The position numbers and the translations under genes are program-made. A stretch of DNA of 64,000 bases from Mycolicibacterium arabiense. Lineage in GTDB: Bacteria; Actinomycetota; Actinomycetes; Mycobacteriales; Mycobacteriaceae. Below the pieces are notes generated by a model. That model made no database searches. It had not been told where the DNA came from and worked only from the letters and a program-made list of their open reading frames with translations. Below are positions 45,824 to 53,374 of the stretch, in pieces. Positions within the stretch are counted from its first letter, which is position 1. Every line of letters begins with the position of its first letter. The stretch covers positions 2,790,001 through 2,854,000 of the forward strand of contig NZ_AP022593.1 of NCBI RefSeq assembly GCF_010731815.2, written 5' to 3'.

Positions 45824-45842
45824 GGTCACTTTCTAACGCGAA

Positions 45843-45892
45843 CAGACGCCAACTCGCACACCCGGGGTACCAAGCGTGCAAGTTGGCGTCTG
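45843..45892. terminator. Long hairpin downstream of icl
   Basis: Arms CAGACGCCAACTCGCAC (45843-45859) and its complement at 45876-45892 match at 16 of 17 positions, the remaining pair being G-U in minus-strand RNA; the loop is 16 bases. It starts 17 bases after the icl stop and lacks a U-tract. Confidence 0.55.
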
Positions 45893-45908
45893 CTGAGCGG
45901 TAAGGGGC

Positions 45909-47195
45909 TTAGTGGAACTGGCCCTCTTCGGTCGAGCCCGCGAGTGCGGTGGTCGACGAGGTGGGATCCACGGTGGTGGCGATCCGGTCGAAGTAGCCGG
46001 CGCCGACCTCGCGCTGGTGCTTCGTCGCGGTGTAGCCGCGCTCCTCGGCGGCGAACTCGCGCTCCTGCAGCTCGACGTAGGCGCTCATCTGGTTGCGGGC
46101 GTAGCCGTGGGCCAGATCGAACATCGAGTAGTTGAGGGCGTGGAAGCCCGCGAGGGTGATGAACTGGAACTTGAAGCCCATGGCGCCCAGCTCGTTCTGG
46201 AACTTCGCGATGGTCGAGTCGTCCAGGTGCTGCTTCCAGTTGAACGACGGGGAGCAGTTGTAGGCCAGCATCTGGTCCGGGAACTCGCTCTTGACGCCCT
46301 CGGCGAACTTCTTGGCCAGCTCCAGGTCCGGGGTGCCGGTCTCCATCCAGATGAGATCGGAGTACGGCGCGTAGGCCTTGGCGCGGGCGATGCAGGGCTC
46401 CAGGCCGTTCTTGACGTGGTAGAAGCCTTCCTTGGTCCGCTCACCGGTGATGAACGGCTGGTCGCGCTCGTCGACGTCGGAGGTGATCAGCGTCGCGGCC
46501 TCGGCGTCGGTACGGGCGATGACGACCGTGGGCACGTCGGCGACGTCGGCCGCCAGGCGGGCCGAGGTCAGGGTGCGGATGTGCTGCTGGGTGGGGATTA
46601 GCACCTTGCCACCGAGGTGGCCGCACTTCTTCTCCGAGGCCAGCTGGTCCTCCCAGTGCGAACCGGCGACACCGGCGGCGATCATGGCCTTCTGCAGCTC
46701 GTAGACGTTCAGCGCGCCACCGAAGCCGGCCTCGCCGTCGGCGACGATCGGGGCCAGCCAGTTCTCGACGGACCGGTCGCCCTCGACCTTGGCGATCTGG
46801 TCGGCGCGCAGCAGTGCGTTGTTGATGCGGCGGATCACCTGCGGCACCGAGTTGGCCGGGTAGAGGCTCTGATCGGGGTAGGTGTGACCGGACAGGTTGG
46901 CGTCACCGGCGACCTGCCAACCCGACAGGTAGATGGCCTTGAGGCCGGCACGGACCTGCTGCACGGCCTGGTTGCCGGTCAGGGCGCCGAGCGAGTTGAC
47001 GTAGTCCATGCTGTGGAGCTGCTCCCACAGGATCTCGGAGCCACGGCGGGCGAGCGTGCTCTCCTCGACGACGTGTCCCTGCAGGGCGACGACGTCCTCG
47101 GCGCTGTAGGTGCGCTCGATGCCCTTCCAGCGGGGGTTGGTGTTCCAGTCGTGCTGGATCTGCTCGGGGCTCTTCGGCGTGCCAACGGTGGACAT
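45909..47195 (-). CDS. icl: Isocitrate lyase
   Basis: It cleaves isocitrate to succinate and glyoxylate for growth on acetate and fatty acids. The 428-residue protein has the catalytic loop KKCGHLGGK with Cys191, [12 protein letters not shown], and [12 protein letters not shown]. Length and motifs match mycobacterial Icl1 (Rv0467). AAGGAG precedes the ATG. The 259-base upstream gap carries RamB-like sites (47348-47368), and ramB is two genes away. Confidence 0.97.
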   Translation of the reverse strand: MSTVGTPKSPEQIQHDWNTNPRWKGIERTYSAEDVVALQGHVVEESTLARRGSEILWEQLHSMDYVNSLGALTGNQAVQQVRAGLKAIYLSGWQVAGDANLSGHTYPDQSLYPANSVPQVIRRINNALLRADQIAKVEGDRSVENWLAPIVADGEAGFGGALNVYELQKAMIAAGVAGSHWEDQLASEKKCGHLGGKVLIPTQQHIRTLTSARLAADVADVPTVVIARTDAEAATLITSDVDERDQPFITGERTKEGFYHVKNGLEPCIARAKAYAPYSDLIWMETGTPDLELAKKFAEGVKSEFPDQMLAYNCSPSFNWKQHLDDSTIAKFQNELGAMGFKFQFITLAGFHALNYSMFDLAHGYARNQMSAYVELQEREFAAEERGYTATKHQREVGAGYFDRIATTVDPTSSTTALAGSTEEGQFH

Positions 47196-47454
47196 GATGC
47201 TCCTTCGATTACTTCATTTGCGATGTCGTCGCGGTGCATTTTGTTAACACCGCAGCGATTCAAGTCGAGTGTTACATCGACCATGACACAGCGCATAACC
47301 GCAGGTCCACCAGTTTCGCTTGCCAATTTTCGCCAAGCAGTTCGGACAACTTGCGAAGTTTGCGAAGGCCACACTGGCCTGAACCGGTTCAGAAGTTACC
47401 GCTGGGTAACGCCTTTTCGCAGGTCAGTACGCTCGTACTGTTAGAACCGTGGGG
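47196..47454 (-). promoter_or_regulatory. icl upstream control region
   Basis: This is the longest gene-free stretch of the window. It holds tandem TTGCGAAG / TTTGCGAAG units at 47348-47368, TTTCGC elements at 47314 and 47328, and a GTGT/ACAC dyad at 47269-47289. No confident -10 could be fixed. Confidence 0.5.
47348..47368. promoter_or_regulatory. Tandem RamB-like sites upstream of icl
   Basis: AACTTGCGAAG is followed directly by TTTGCGAAGG; both share the TGCGAAG core with the palindrome before ramB. RamB is known to control icl genes in corynebacteria and mycobacteria. Confidence 0.5.
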
Positions 47455-48294
47455 TCACAGCGCGAAGATGCAGGCGACCGCTTTGGTCACGTCGCCGACG
47501 GCATATGTGAGCGTTGTAACAGTCCGGTCGGTCAGCTCTTCGCCGAACTGGTCGGTCGATCCGGCGGGGTGCACGTGGCGGATGATGTCCAGCTCGTCAC
47601 CGAGGGCGACCGGGAGATCGTGCTCGATGGTGACCCGCACCGGGCCCGCCATCAGCTCGGGCTGCTCGTGCAGGTAGTCCTCGACGACGCTCCAGTACAC
47701 GGAGTTGTTCATGTGGTCGAAGATGTCGATGTCGCTCACCCGCACCGGGTACCGGCGCGCGTGCTCGGCGTCCTCGCGGCTACCCGGCTTGAGGTAGGCC
47801 TTCCACCGCAGCCGGTTCACCGGCGTCGTGCGCTGCAGCCCGGCGATGAAGTCGTCGCTGATGCGCGCCGGCCCCTGGGTCTCGCGGTTGATGTTGATCC
47901 AGAACGCCTCGGACTCCATCAGCCCGCCCTTGCGCCCGTCGATGCGGACCCGCATCTCGCACCACCGGTTCGACGTGCCCGAGCACCAGCGCCGCAGCCG
48001 CAGCATGTCCTTGAACTCGATGGGCCTGATCAGGTCGATCATCGTGCGGCGGACGATCCACAGCGGATGGGTCTCCTCGAAGCCCATCTCGCGCAGCTGA
48101 TCCGATCCGATGTCCTGGATGTGCCGGGTGGCGGCGTCGAACTTGAGCCTGCCCTCGCGGTTGACGTCGGCGACGCGCAGCGGCCACTCGACGTCGAACA
48201 CGTCGGGGTGCGGATCGGGGACGGGCATCATGGGCTTCAGCAGGCCCTTCGAGACGCCTGCACCACTGGTGGTCACGGGCTTCGATACTGCCAC
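47455..48294 (-). CDS. Acyl-ACP thioesterase-like protein (Rv0466-like)
   Basis: The protein (279 residues from GTG 48294; later GTGs are possible) is a double hot-dog acyl-ACP thioesterase relative: RHIQDIGSDQLREMGFEETHPLWIVRRTMIDL, LRRWCSGTSNRWCEMRVRI, and FDHMNNSVYWSVVEDYL with the Asn/His-type catalytic segment. It would release fatty acids from acyl carrier protein. It is divergent from ramB and upstream of icl. Confidence 0.88.
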   Translation of the reverse strand: MAVSKPVTTSGAGVSKGLLKPMMPVPDPHPDVFDVEWPLRVADVNREGRLKFDAATRHIQDIGSDQLREMGFEETHPLWIVRRTMIDLIRPIEFKDMLRLRRWCSGTSNRWCEMRVRIDGRKGGLMESEAFWININRETQGPARISDDFIAGLQRTTPVNRLRWKAYLKPGSREDAEHARRYPVRVSDIDIFDHMNNSVYWSVVEDYLHEQPELMAGPVRVTIEHDLPVALGDELDIIRHVHPAGSTDQFGEELTDRTVTTLTYAVGDVTKAVACIFAL

Positions 48295-48313
48295 AGTGCC
48301 GCGTCTGCCAAGA

Positions 48314-48334
48314 CTGCGAAGGCACCCTTCGCAG
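48314..48334. promoter_or_regulatory. Palindromic RamB-like operator before ramB
   Basis: CTGCGAAGG and CCTTCGCAG are perfect 9-base arms with a three-base spacer. It ends seven bases before the ramB -10 (TACGCT) and also faces the divergent thioesterase gene. Confidence 0.55.
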
Positions 48335-48341
48335 AGTTGAC

Positions 48342-48347
48342 TACGCT
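48342..48347 (+). promoter_or_regulatory. -10 element of ramB, leaderless spacing
   Basis: TACGCT stands six bases before the GTG at 48354. Confidence 0.5.
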
Positions 48348-48353
48348 GGTCTG

Positions 48354-49769
48354 GTGGCCAAGACCTTCGTCGGATCACGGGTGCGTCAGCTCCGCAGCGA
48401 GCGCGGGTTCAGCCAAGCCGCGCTGGCGCAGATGCTCGAGATCTCGCCGAGCTACCTCAACCAGATCGAGCACGACGTCCGTCCCCTGACCGTCTCGGTA
48501 TTGCTGCGCATCACCGAGGTGTTCGGCGTCGACGCCACGTTCTTCGCGTCGCAGGACGACACCCGACTGGTTGCCGAACTGCGCGAGGTGTCCCTCGACG
48601 TCGACCTCGGCATCGAGGTGGACCAGTCCGAACTGGCCGACATCGTGAACTCCCACCCGACGCTGGCCCGCGCGATGGTCAACCTGCACCAGCGCTACCG
48701 CCTGACCGCCACGCAGCTGGCGGCCGCCACCGAGGACCGGTTCTCCGACGGCAGCGGCACCGGGTCGATCACCATGCCGCACGAAGAGGTGCGCGACTTC
48801 TTCTACCAACGACAGAACTATCTCGACGAACTCGACACGGCCGCCGAGGATCTGACGATCCGCATGCGGATGCACCGCGCCGAGCTGGCCCGCGAACTGT
48901 CCGACCGGCTGCGTGCCGTGCACGACGTCCGCATCGTGCGGCGCAACGATCTCGGGGACACCGTGCTGCACCGCTTCGACCCCGAGACCAAGACGCTGGA
49001 GATCGGCGCGCACCTCTCCTCGGGTCAGGTGGTGTTCAAGCTCGCCGCCGAGCTGGCCTACCTCGAGTTCGGCCACCTGATCGACGCGCGCGTCGCCGAG
49101 GGCAACTTCACCAGCGACGAATCGCGCACGCTGGCACGGCTCGGCCTGGCCAACTACTTCGCCGCGGCAACGGTGCTGCCCTACCGCCAGTTCCACGACG
49201 TCGCCGAGAACTTTCGCTACGACGTCGAGCGGCTCTCGGCGTTCTACTCGGTCAGCTACGAGACCATCGCGCATCGGCTGTCCACGCTGCAGCGCCCCTC
49301 CATGCGTGGCGTCCCGCTGTCGTTCGTCCGTGTGGACCGGGCGGGCAACATGTCGAAACGGCAGTCGGCCACGGGTTTTCACTTCTCGTCGGCCGGTGGC
49401 ACCTGCCCGCTGTGGAACGTGTACGAGACGTTCGCCAACCCGGGCAAGATCCTGGTGCAGATCGCCCAGATGCCGGACGGCAGGCACTACATGTGGGTGG
49501 CCCGCACCGTCGAGCGCCGCGCAGCGCGGTACGGCCAGCCCGGCAAGACGTTCGCCATCGGCCTGGGTTGCGAGCTGCGGCACGCGCACCGGCTGATCTA
49601 CTCCGAGGGGCTCGACCTCTCCAGCGAGGTCGGGACGCCGATCGGCGCCGGCTGCCGGGTGTGCGAACGGGACAACTGCCCGCAACGCGCCTTCCCCGCC
49701 CTCGGCCGCGCGCTGGACCTCGACGAGCACCGCAGCACCGTCTCGCCGTACCTGGTCAAGCATCCCTAG
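48354..49769 (+). CDS. ramB: Regulator of acetate metabolism RamB
   Basis: The 471-residue regulator has an XRE helix-turn-helix (about 8-62, RQLRSERGFSQAALAQMLEISPSYLNQIEHDVRP), a middle IrrE-like domain in which the metal motif is degenerate (AAELAYLEFGH), and a C-terminal DUF2083 domain with cysteines in GGTCPLWNVYE and CRVCERDNCPQR. RamB represses glyoxylate-cycle genes in corynebacteria and M. tuberculosis (Rv0465c). An operator-like palindrome just upstream suggests autoregulation. Confidence 0.95.
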   Translation: MAKTFVGSRVRQLRSERGFSQAALAQMLEISPSYLNQIEHDVRPLTVSVLLRITEVFGVDATFFASQDDTRLVAELREVSLDVDLGIEVDQSELADIVNSHPTLARAMVNLHQRYRLTATQLAAATEDRFSDGSGTGSITMPHEEVRDFFYQRQNYLDELDTAAEDLTIRMRMHRAELARELSDRLRAVHDVRIVRRNDLGDTVLHRFDPETKTLEIGAHLSSGQVVFKLAAELAYLEFGHLIDARVAEGNFTSDESRTLARLGLANYFAAATVLPYRQFHDVAENFRYDVERLSAFYSVSYETIAHRLSTLQRPSMRGVPLSFVRVDRAGNMSKRQSATGFHFSSAGGTCPLWNVYETFANPGKILVQIAQMPDGRHYMWVARTVERRAARYGQPGKTFAIGLGCELRHAHRLIYSEGLDLSSEVGTPIGAGCRVCERDNCPQRAFPALGRALDLDEHRSTVSPYLVKHP

Positions 49770-49772
49770 ACT
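49767..49772 (+). promoter_or_regulatory. -10 element of the AhpD-like gene
   Basis: TAGACT overlaps the ramB stop codon and is seven bases before the GTG at 49780. Confidence 0.4.
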
Positions 49773-49779
49773 CGGGTGC

Positions 49780-50346
49780 GTGAGCGCACCCGATCGGACC
49801 CCCGAAGCCGCCCCCGCCCGCGTCCAACCCGGAGGGTTCCGCGAACTCGGCCCCCTCAACTGGGTGATCGCCAAGCTCGGCGCCAGGGCGATCCGCGCGC
49901 CGCGTTTCGCGCTGTTCAACGTCCTCGGGCAGCACCACCTGCTGTTCCTGCTGTGGCTGCCCTACTCCGGCGCGCTGCTCGGCATGGGCAAGCTGCCCAA
50001 GCAGGAGGCCGAACTGGTGATCCTGCGCGTCGGGCACCTGCGCAACTGCGAGTACGAACTGCAGCAGCACCGCAGGCTGGCCCGCAGCCGCGGGGTGGAC
50101 ACCGAGATGCAGGCACGCATCTTCGAGGGACCGGACGCCGAAGGGCTGACCGACCGACAACGCGTGCTCATCACCGCGACCGACGAGTTCGTGATCACCC
50201 GCTCCATGTCCACGGAGACGTGGACCGCGCTGTCGAGCTACCTGAGCAAGAAGCAGCTCATCGAATTCTGCATGCTGGCAGCCAATTACGACGGGCTGGC
50301 CGCGACGATGGCGACGCTGCGCATCCCGCTGGACTTCCCGGACTAG
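49780..50346 (+). CDS. Carboxymuconolactone decarboxylase/AhpD-like protein (Rv0464c-like)
   Basis: The 188-residue all-helical protein belongs to the CMD family: KQEAELVILRVGHLRNCEYELQQHRRLARSRG. The CxxC pair of AhpD is reduced to a single Cys (RNCEYE), so a peroxiredoxin-reductase role by disulfide exchange is unlikely; many such proteins are lactone decarboxylases or uncharacterised. It follows ramB by ten bases. Confidence 0.88.
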   Translation: MSAPDRTPEAAPARVQPGGFRELGPLNWVIAKLGARAIRAPRFALFNVLGQHHLLFLLWLPYSGALLGMGKLPKQEAELVILRVGHLRNCEYELQQHRRLARSRGVDTEMQARIFEGPDAEGLTDRQRVLITATDEFVITRSMSTETWTALSSYLSKKQLIEFCMLAANYDGLAATMATLRIPLDFPD

Positions 50347-50361
50347 GCGCGGCTAGAGGCT

Positions 50362-50393
50362 CGGCGGGCAGGAGCGAAGCGACCCGGGGTCAG
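50362..50393 (+). repeat. Dispersed repeat copy 5, intergenic
   Basis: Core GCAGGAGCGAAGCGAC with upstream CGGCGG and downstream CCGGGGTCAG on the plus strand. It lies between two convergent genes; its last bases overlap the stop of the minus-strand gene. Confidence 0.8.
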
Positions 50394-50659
50394 AGATACG
50401 TCACGCCAAGGACGATGACCGTGAACAGCACCGGCGCCATGGGTAAGCACCACAGGAACCACGCCTTGGCGTAGGACTTCCGGTCTTGGAACCGCTTGCC
50501 CAGCAGGCCCGCGACCACGGCGACGAGCACCGTAGCCGCCGCCACCACCAGCACCCAGGTACTGACCGACGTCGTCTCGATCGCCAGTGAGATGGCCACC
50601 AGCCACAGCGCATGGCCGATGATCAGCCCGCCGATCCCGGCGACTACGACGGATCTCAA
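50390..50659 (-). CDS. Small membrane protein after lpdC (Rv0463-like)
   Basis: The 89-residue protein has three hydrophobic helices (4-26, 31-52, 66-86) and a short basic loop (KRFQDRKSYAKAW). It starts four bases after the lpdC stop and is likely co-transcribed. Function unknown. Confidence 0.78.
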   Translation of the reverse strand: MRSVVVAGIGGLIIGHALWLVAISLAIETTSVSTWVLVVAAATVLVAVVAGLLGKRFQDRKSYAKAWFLWCLPMAPVLFTVIVLGVTYL

Positions 50660-50663
50660 CGGG

Positions 50664-52058
50664 TCAGAAGTTGATCATGTGGCCGGCCAGGCCGTGGAAG
50701 CACTCCTGCAACGCCTCCGACAGCGTCGGGTGGGTGTGCACGTTGCGGGCCAGCTCGTTGACCGTGAGGTCCCACTTCTGTGCCAGCGTCAGTTCGGGCA
50801 GCAGCTCGGACACGTCGTGCCCGATCAGGTGTCCGCCGAGCAGCTCGCCGTACTTCGCGTCGGCGATGACCTTGACGAAGCCGCCCGGCTCGCCGAGGCC
50901 GTGCGCCTTGCCGTTGGCGGTGAGCGGGAACTTCGCGACCTTGACGTCGTAGCCCTCGTCGCGCGCCTGCTGCTCGGTGAGGCCGAAGCTGGCGACCTGC
51001 GGCTGGCAGAACGTGGCGCGCGGCATCATCCGGTAGTCGCCAAGCGGCAGCGTCTCGGCACCGGCGATGGTCTCGGCTGCGACGACGCCCATCGCCTCCG
51101 CCACGTGGGCCAGCTGCAGCTTGCCGGTGACGTCGCCGATGGCGTAGATGTGCGGTTTGTTGGTGCGCATGTAGTCGTCGATGGCGATCCCGCCGCGGTC
51201 ATTCAGCTCGACGCCCGCCTTCTTCAGGTCGTAGCCGTCGACGTTCGGAACGAAGCCGATGGCCTGCATGACCTTGTCGGGCTTGAGTTCGTCGGTCTTG
51301 CCGTCCTTGCTGATCTTCACGGTGACCTTGTCACCGTCGTCGGTGATGGACTCGACCTTGGTGCCGGTGAGGATCTTCACGCCCAGCTTCTTGAAGGCCT
51401 TCTCGATCTCCTTGGAGACCTCGGCGTCCTCGTTGGGCAGCGCGCGCGGCAGGAACTCGACGATGGTGACGTCGACGCCGTAGTTCTTCATGACGTAGCC
51501 GAACTCCATGCCGATCGCGCCGGCACCGGCGATCACGATCGACCCGGGGAGGTCGCGCTCCATGATCTGCTCTTCGTAGGTGATGACGTTCTTGCTCATC
51601 GACGTGCCGGGCACCAGCTTGGTGTGGGCGCCGGTCGAGATGATGGCGTTGTCGAACGTCAGCGTCTCGGTGCCGCCGTCGTTGAGGTCGACCTCGATGG
51701 TCTTGTCGTCGGTGAACTTGCCGTAGCCGTGCACCTCGGTGATCTTGTTCTTCTTCATCAGGAAGTGGACGCCCGCGACGCGGCCCTCGGCGACCTTGCG
51801 GCTGCGGTCGAAGGCGGCGCCGTAGTCGAACGTCGCCTCACCGCTGATGCCGAACTGCTTGGCCTCCTTGGTGAAGATGTGCGCCAGTTCGGCGTTGCGG
51901 AGCAGCGCCTTGCTGGGGATGCAACCCACGTTGAGGCAGACGCCGCCCCAGTACTTGGGTTCGACGATGGCGGTGTTCAGCCCGAGCTGGGCGGCGCGAA
52001 TGGCCGCGACGTATCCGCCGGGGCCAGCTCCGAGTACGACGACGTCATAGTGAGTCAC
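50664..52058 (-). CDS. lpdC: Dihydrolipoamide dehydrogenase
   Basis: The E3 component of 2-oxoacid dehydrogenases and of the mycobacterial peroxynitrite reductase system. The 464-residue flavoprotein has [15 protein letters not shown] for FAD, the redox pair Cys41/Cys46 ([13 protein letters not shown]), [13 protein letters not shown] for NAD, and the C-terminal His-Glu pair in [12 protein letters not shown]. Normal length. It heads a small unit with the membrane protein downstream. Confidence 0.97.
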   Translation of the reverse strand: MTHYDVVVLGAGPGGYVAAIRAAQLGLNTAIVEPKYWGGVCLNVGCIPSKALLRNAELAHIFTKEAKQFGISGEATFDYGAAFDRSRKVAEGRVAGVHFLMKKNKITEVHGYGKFTDDKTIEVDLNDGGTETLTFDNAIISTGAHTKLVPGTSMSKNVITYEEQIMERDLPGSIVIAGAGAIGMEFGYVMKNYGVDVTIVEFLPRALPNEDAEVSKEIEKAFKKLGVKILTGTKVESITDDGDKVTVKISKDGKTDELKPDKVMQAIGFVPNVDGYDLKKAGVELNDRGGIAIDDYMRTNKPHIYAIGDVTGKLQLAHVAEAMGVVAAETIAGAETLPLGDYRMMPRATFCQPQVASFGLTEQQARDEGYDVKVAKFPLTANGKAHGLGEPGGFVKVIADAKYGELLGGHLIGHDVSELLPELTLAQKWDLTVNELARNVHTHPTLSEALQECFHGLAGHMINF

Positions 52059-52103
52059 GGCCCCAGCCTAATGGTCTCGGCCGCCGGACCGTCGGCCGAT
52101 CCG

Positions 52104-52544
52104 CTACTGGCCGAACCAGCCGTAGACGTAGGAACCGTAGAGCAGCCCGGCTCCCGCGGTGGCCGCCAGCGGCGCCGACATCAGGGCGATCGACAGTGCC
52201 GTGATCAACGGCTTGCCGGGGACCATGGCGAGCAGCATGCCCGCCACCGAGCACACGACGAGGTATACGAGCACCACGAACACCGGACCGGTCTTGTCGA
52301 GCGACGCGAACCACCACTCACAGAGCGCCATGCCCGCGACGCCCGCCACGAGCCACACTCCTGCGAGTACGAGGCCGAGGACCCAGCGCTTGAGGAACGC
52401 ATGGACACCGGGCACCTGTTCGGGCGGCGCGAAGATGGGGATCGGACCCGACGAGCCACCGGGCGGTTCGACGGTGGCGACCTGGTGGGCACCGGTGTCG
52501 AACAGCGGCGCCCAGTTCGACGTGGGCTCACCCGAGTCAGCCAA
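52104..52544 (-). CDS. Membrane protein (Rv0461-like)
   Basis: The 146-residue product has a soluble N-terminus with SGPIPIFAPPEQVPGV and three membrane helices between about 51 and 140. The only in-frame start near the conserved N-terminus is a TTG at 52544, eight bases inside the end of the previous gene; the start is therefore uncertain. No function is known. Confidence 0.7.
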   Translation of the reverse strand: MADSGEPTSNWAPLFDTGAHQVATVEPPGGSSGPIPIFAPPEQVPGVHAFLKRWVLGLVLAGVWLVAGVAGMALCEWWFASLDKTGPVFVVLVYLVVCSVAGMLLAMVPGKPLITALSIALMSAPLAATAGAGLLYGSYVYGWFGQ

Positions 52545-52815
52545 GGGACACCGCCTGCATCGCGACGAGGACGCCCAACCACCCCGGCGCGACGGACAGG
52601 ACGAACACGCCGAACGTGGTGATCCAGCGTCGGCCGGAGCACAGCACCAGCAGGAGGCCGATCGTGCTGGGGACGGCCACGACGAGGCCGATGACGACGT
52701 CCGGCCGCACGGGTGCCGTGACGACCATGGTTGCCGCGATCCCGGCCATGAATCCGACCGCGACGCCGATGAGCATCGCACTGGTCAGCCACCACGCCCG
52801 CGGAAGCGGAATCAC
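52537..52815 (-). CDS. Small membrane protein (Rv0460-like)
   Basis: The 92-residue protein has three membrane helices (about 9-31, 38-56, 64-88). GTG start, with GGAGG very close upstream. Its end overlaps the next gene by eight bases. Function unknown. Confidence 0.7.
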   Translation of the reverse strand: MIPLPRAWWLTSAMLIGVAVGFMAGIAATMVVTAPVRPDVVIGLVVAVPSTIGLLLVLCSGRRWITTFGVFVLSVAPGWLGVLVAMQAVSLG

Positions 52816-52843
52816 CCCTCCACGGTAAGACTCCGGTGCGCTG

Positions 52844-53347
52844 CTAGCCCTGAACCTGGGCGGCGCGCCCCGCGGGTATCGCGCATGCGTCGGCGGCCTC
52901 GGCCACCACGTGCGACCCGCCCCGCGGTGGCCGTGCGCCTGCCTCGAACCGTGCGCCGGTGATGGGCGGGTCTTGCGAGAGTTGGGCGTTCTCCTCTTCG
53001 GTGAATGCACGCCCGCGCGACAGGAACCGCATGCCCTCGGGCGACTCGACGCTGAACCCGCCGCCGCGACCGGGCACGACGTCAATGACGAGTTGGGTGT
53101 GCTTCCACGTCTCGAACTGCGACCCGGAGATCCACACCGGAACGCCGTCGCCATCGCCGACGTCGAGGATCGCCAGCAGCACGTCGCGGTCACCGACGAT
53201 GAAGTCGCCGTCGGGGTAGCACATCGGCGACGAACCGTCGCAGCAGCCGCCGGACTGGTGGAACATCAGCGCCCCGTGACGGTCATGCAGCCGACGGAGC
53301 AGGTCGGCGGCGGCCTCGGTGATCAATGCTCGGCTGGGGACGCCCAT
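52844..53347 (-). CDS. DUF779 protein (Rv0459-like)
   Basis: The 167-residue protein is a DUF779 member: HQSGGCCDGSSPMCYPDGDF with three cysteines (a likely metal site), VWISGSQFETWKHTQLVIDVVPGRGGGFSVESPEG. In many bacteria DUF779 genes sit next to an aldehyde dehydrogenase; here the only such gene is 5 kb away (58696-60225). The C-terminus is extended. The ATG is six bases after TAGGCT on the minus strand. Confidence 0.88.
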   Translation of the reverse strand: MGVPSRALITEAAADLLRRLHDRHGALMFHQSGGCCDGSSPMCYPDGDFIVGDRDVLLAILDVGDGDGVPVWISGSQFETWKHTQLVIDVVPGRGGGFSVESPEGMRFLSRGRAFTEEENAQLSQDPPITGARFEAGARPPRGGSHVVAEAADACAIPAGRAAQVQG

Positions 53348-53353
53348 CGGCTC

Positions 53354-53363
53354 AGCCTACGCG
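53354..53363. promoter_or_regulatory. Overlapping divergent -10-like elements (DUF779 / prolyl oligopeptidase)
   Basis: Minus-strand TAGGCT (53359-53354) is six bases before the DUF779 ATG; plus-strand TACGCG (53358-53363) is 11 bases before the peptidase ATG and lacks the final T. They share one TA. Confidence 0.35.
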
Positions 53364-53374
53364 CGGCAGACACA

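Noticed and set aside
50496..52622. Long plus-strand open frame (708 codons) opposite lpdC
   Set aside because: Shadow of lpdC and its neighbours; no domain is recognisable and lpdC is certain.
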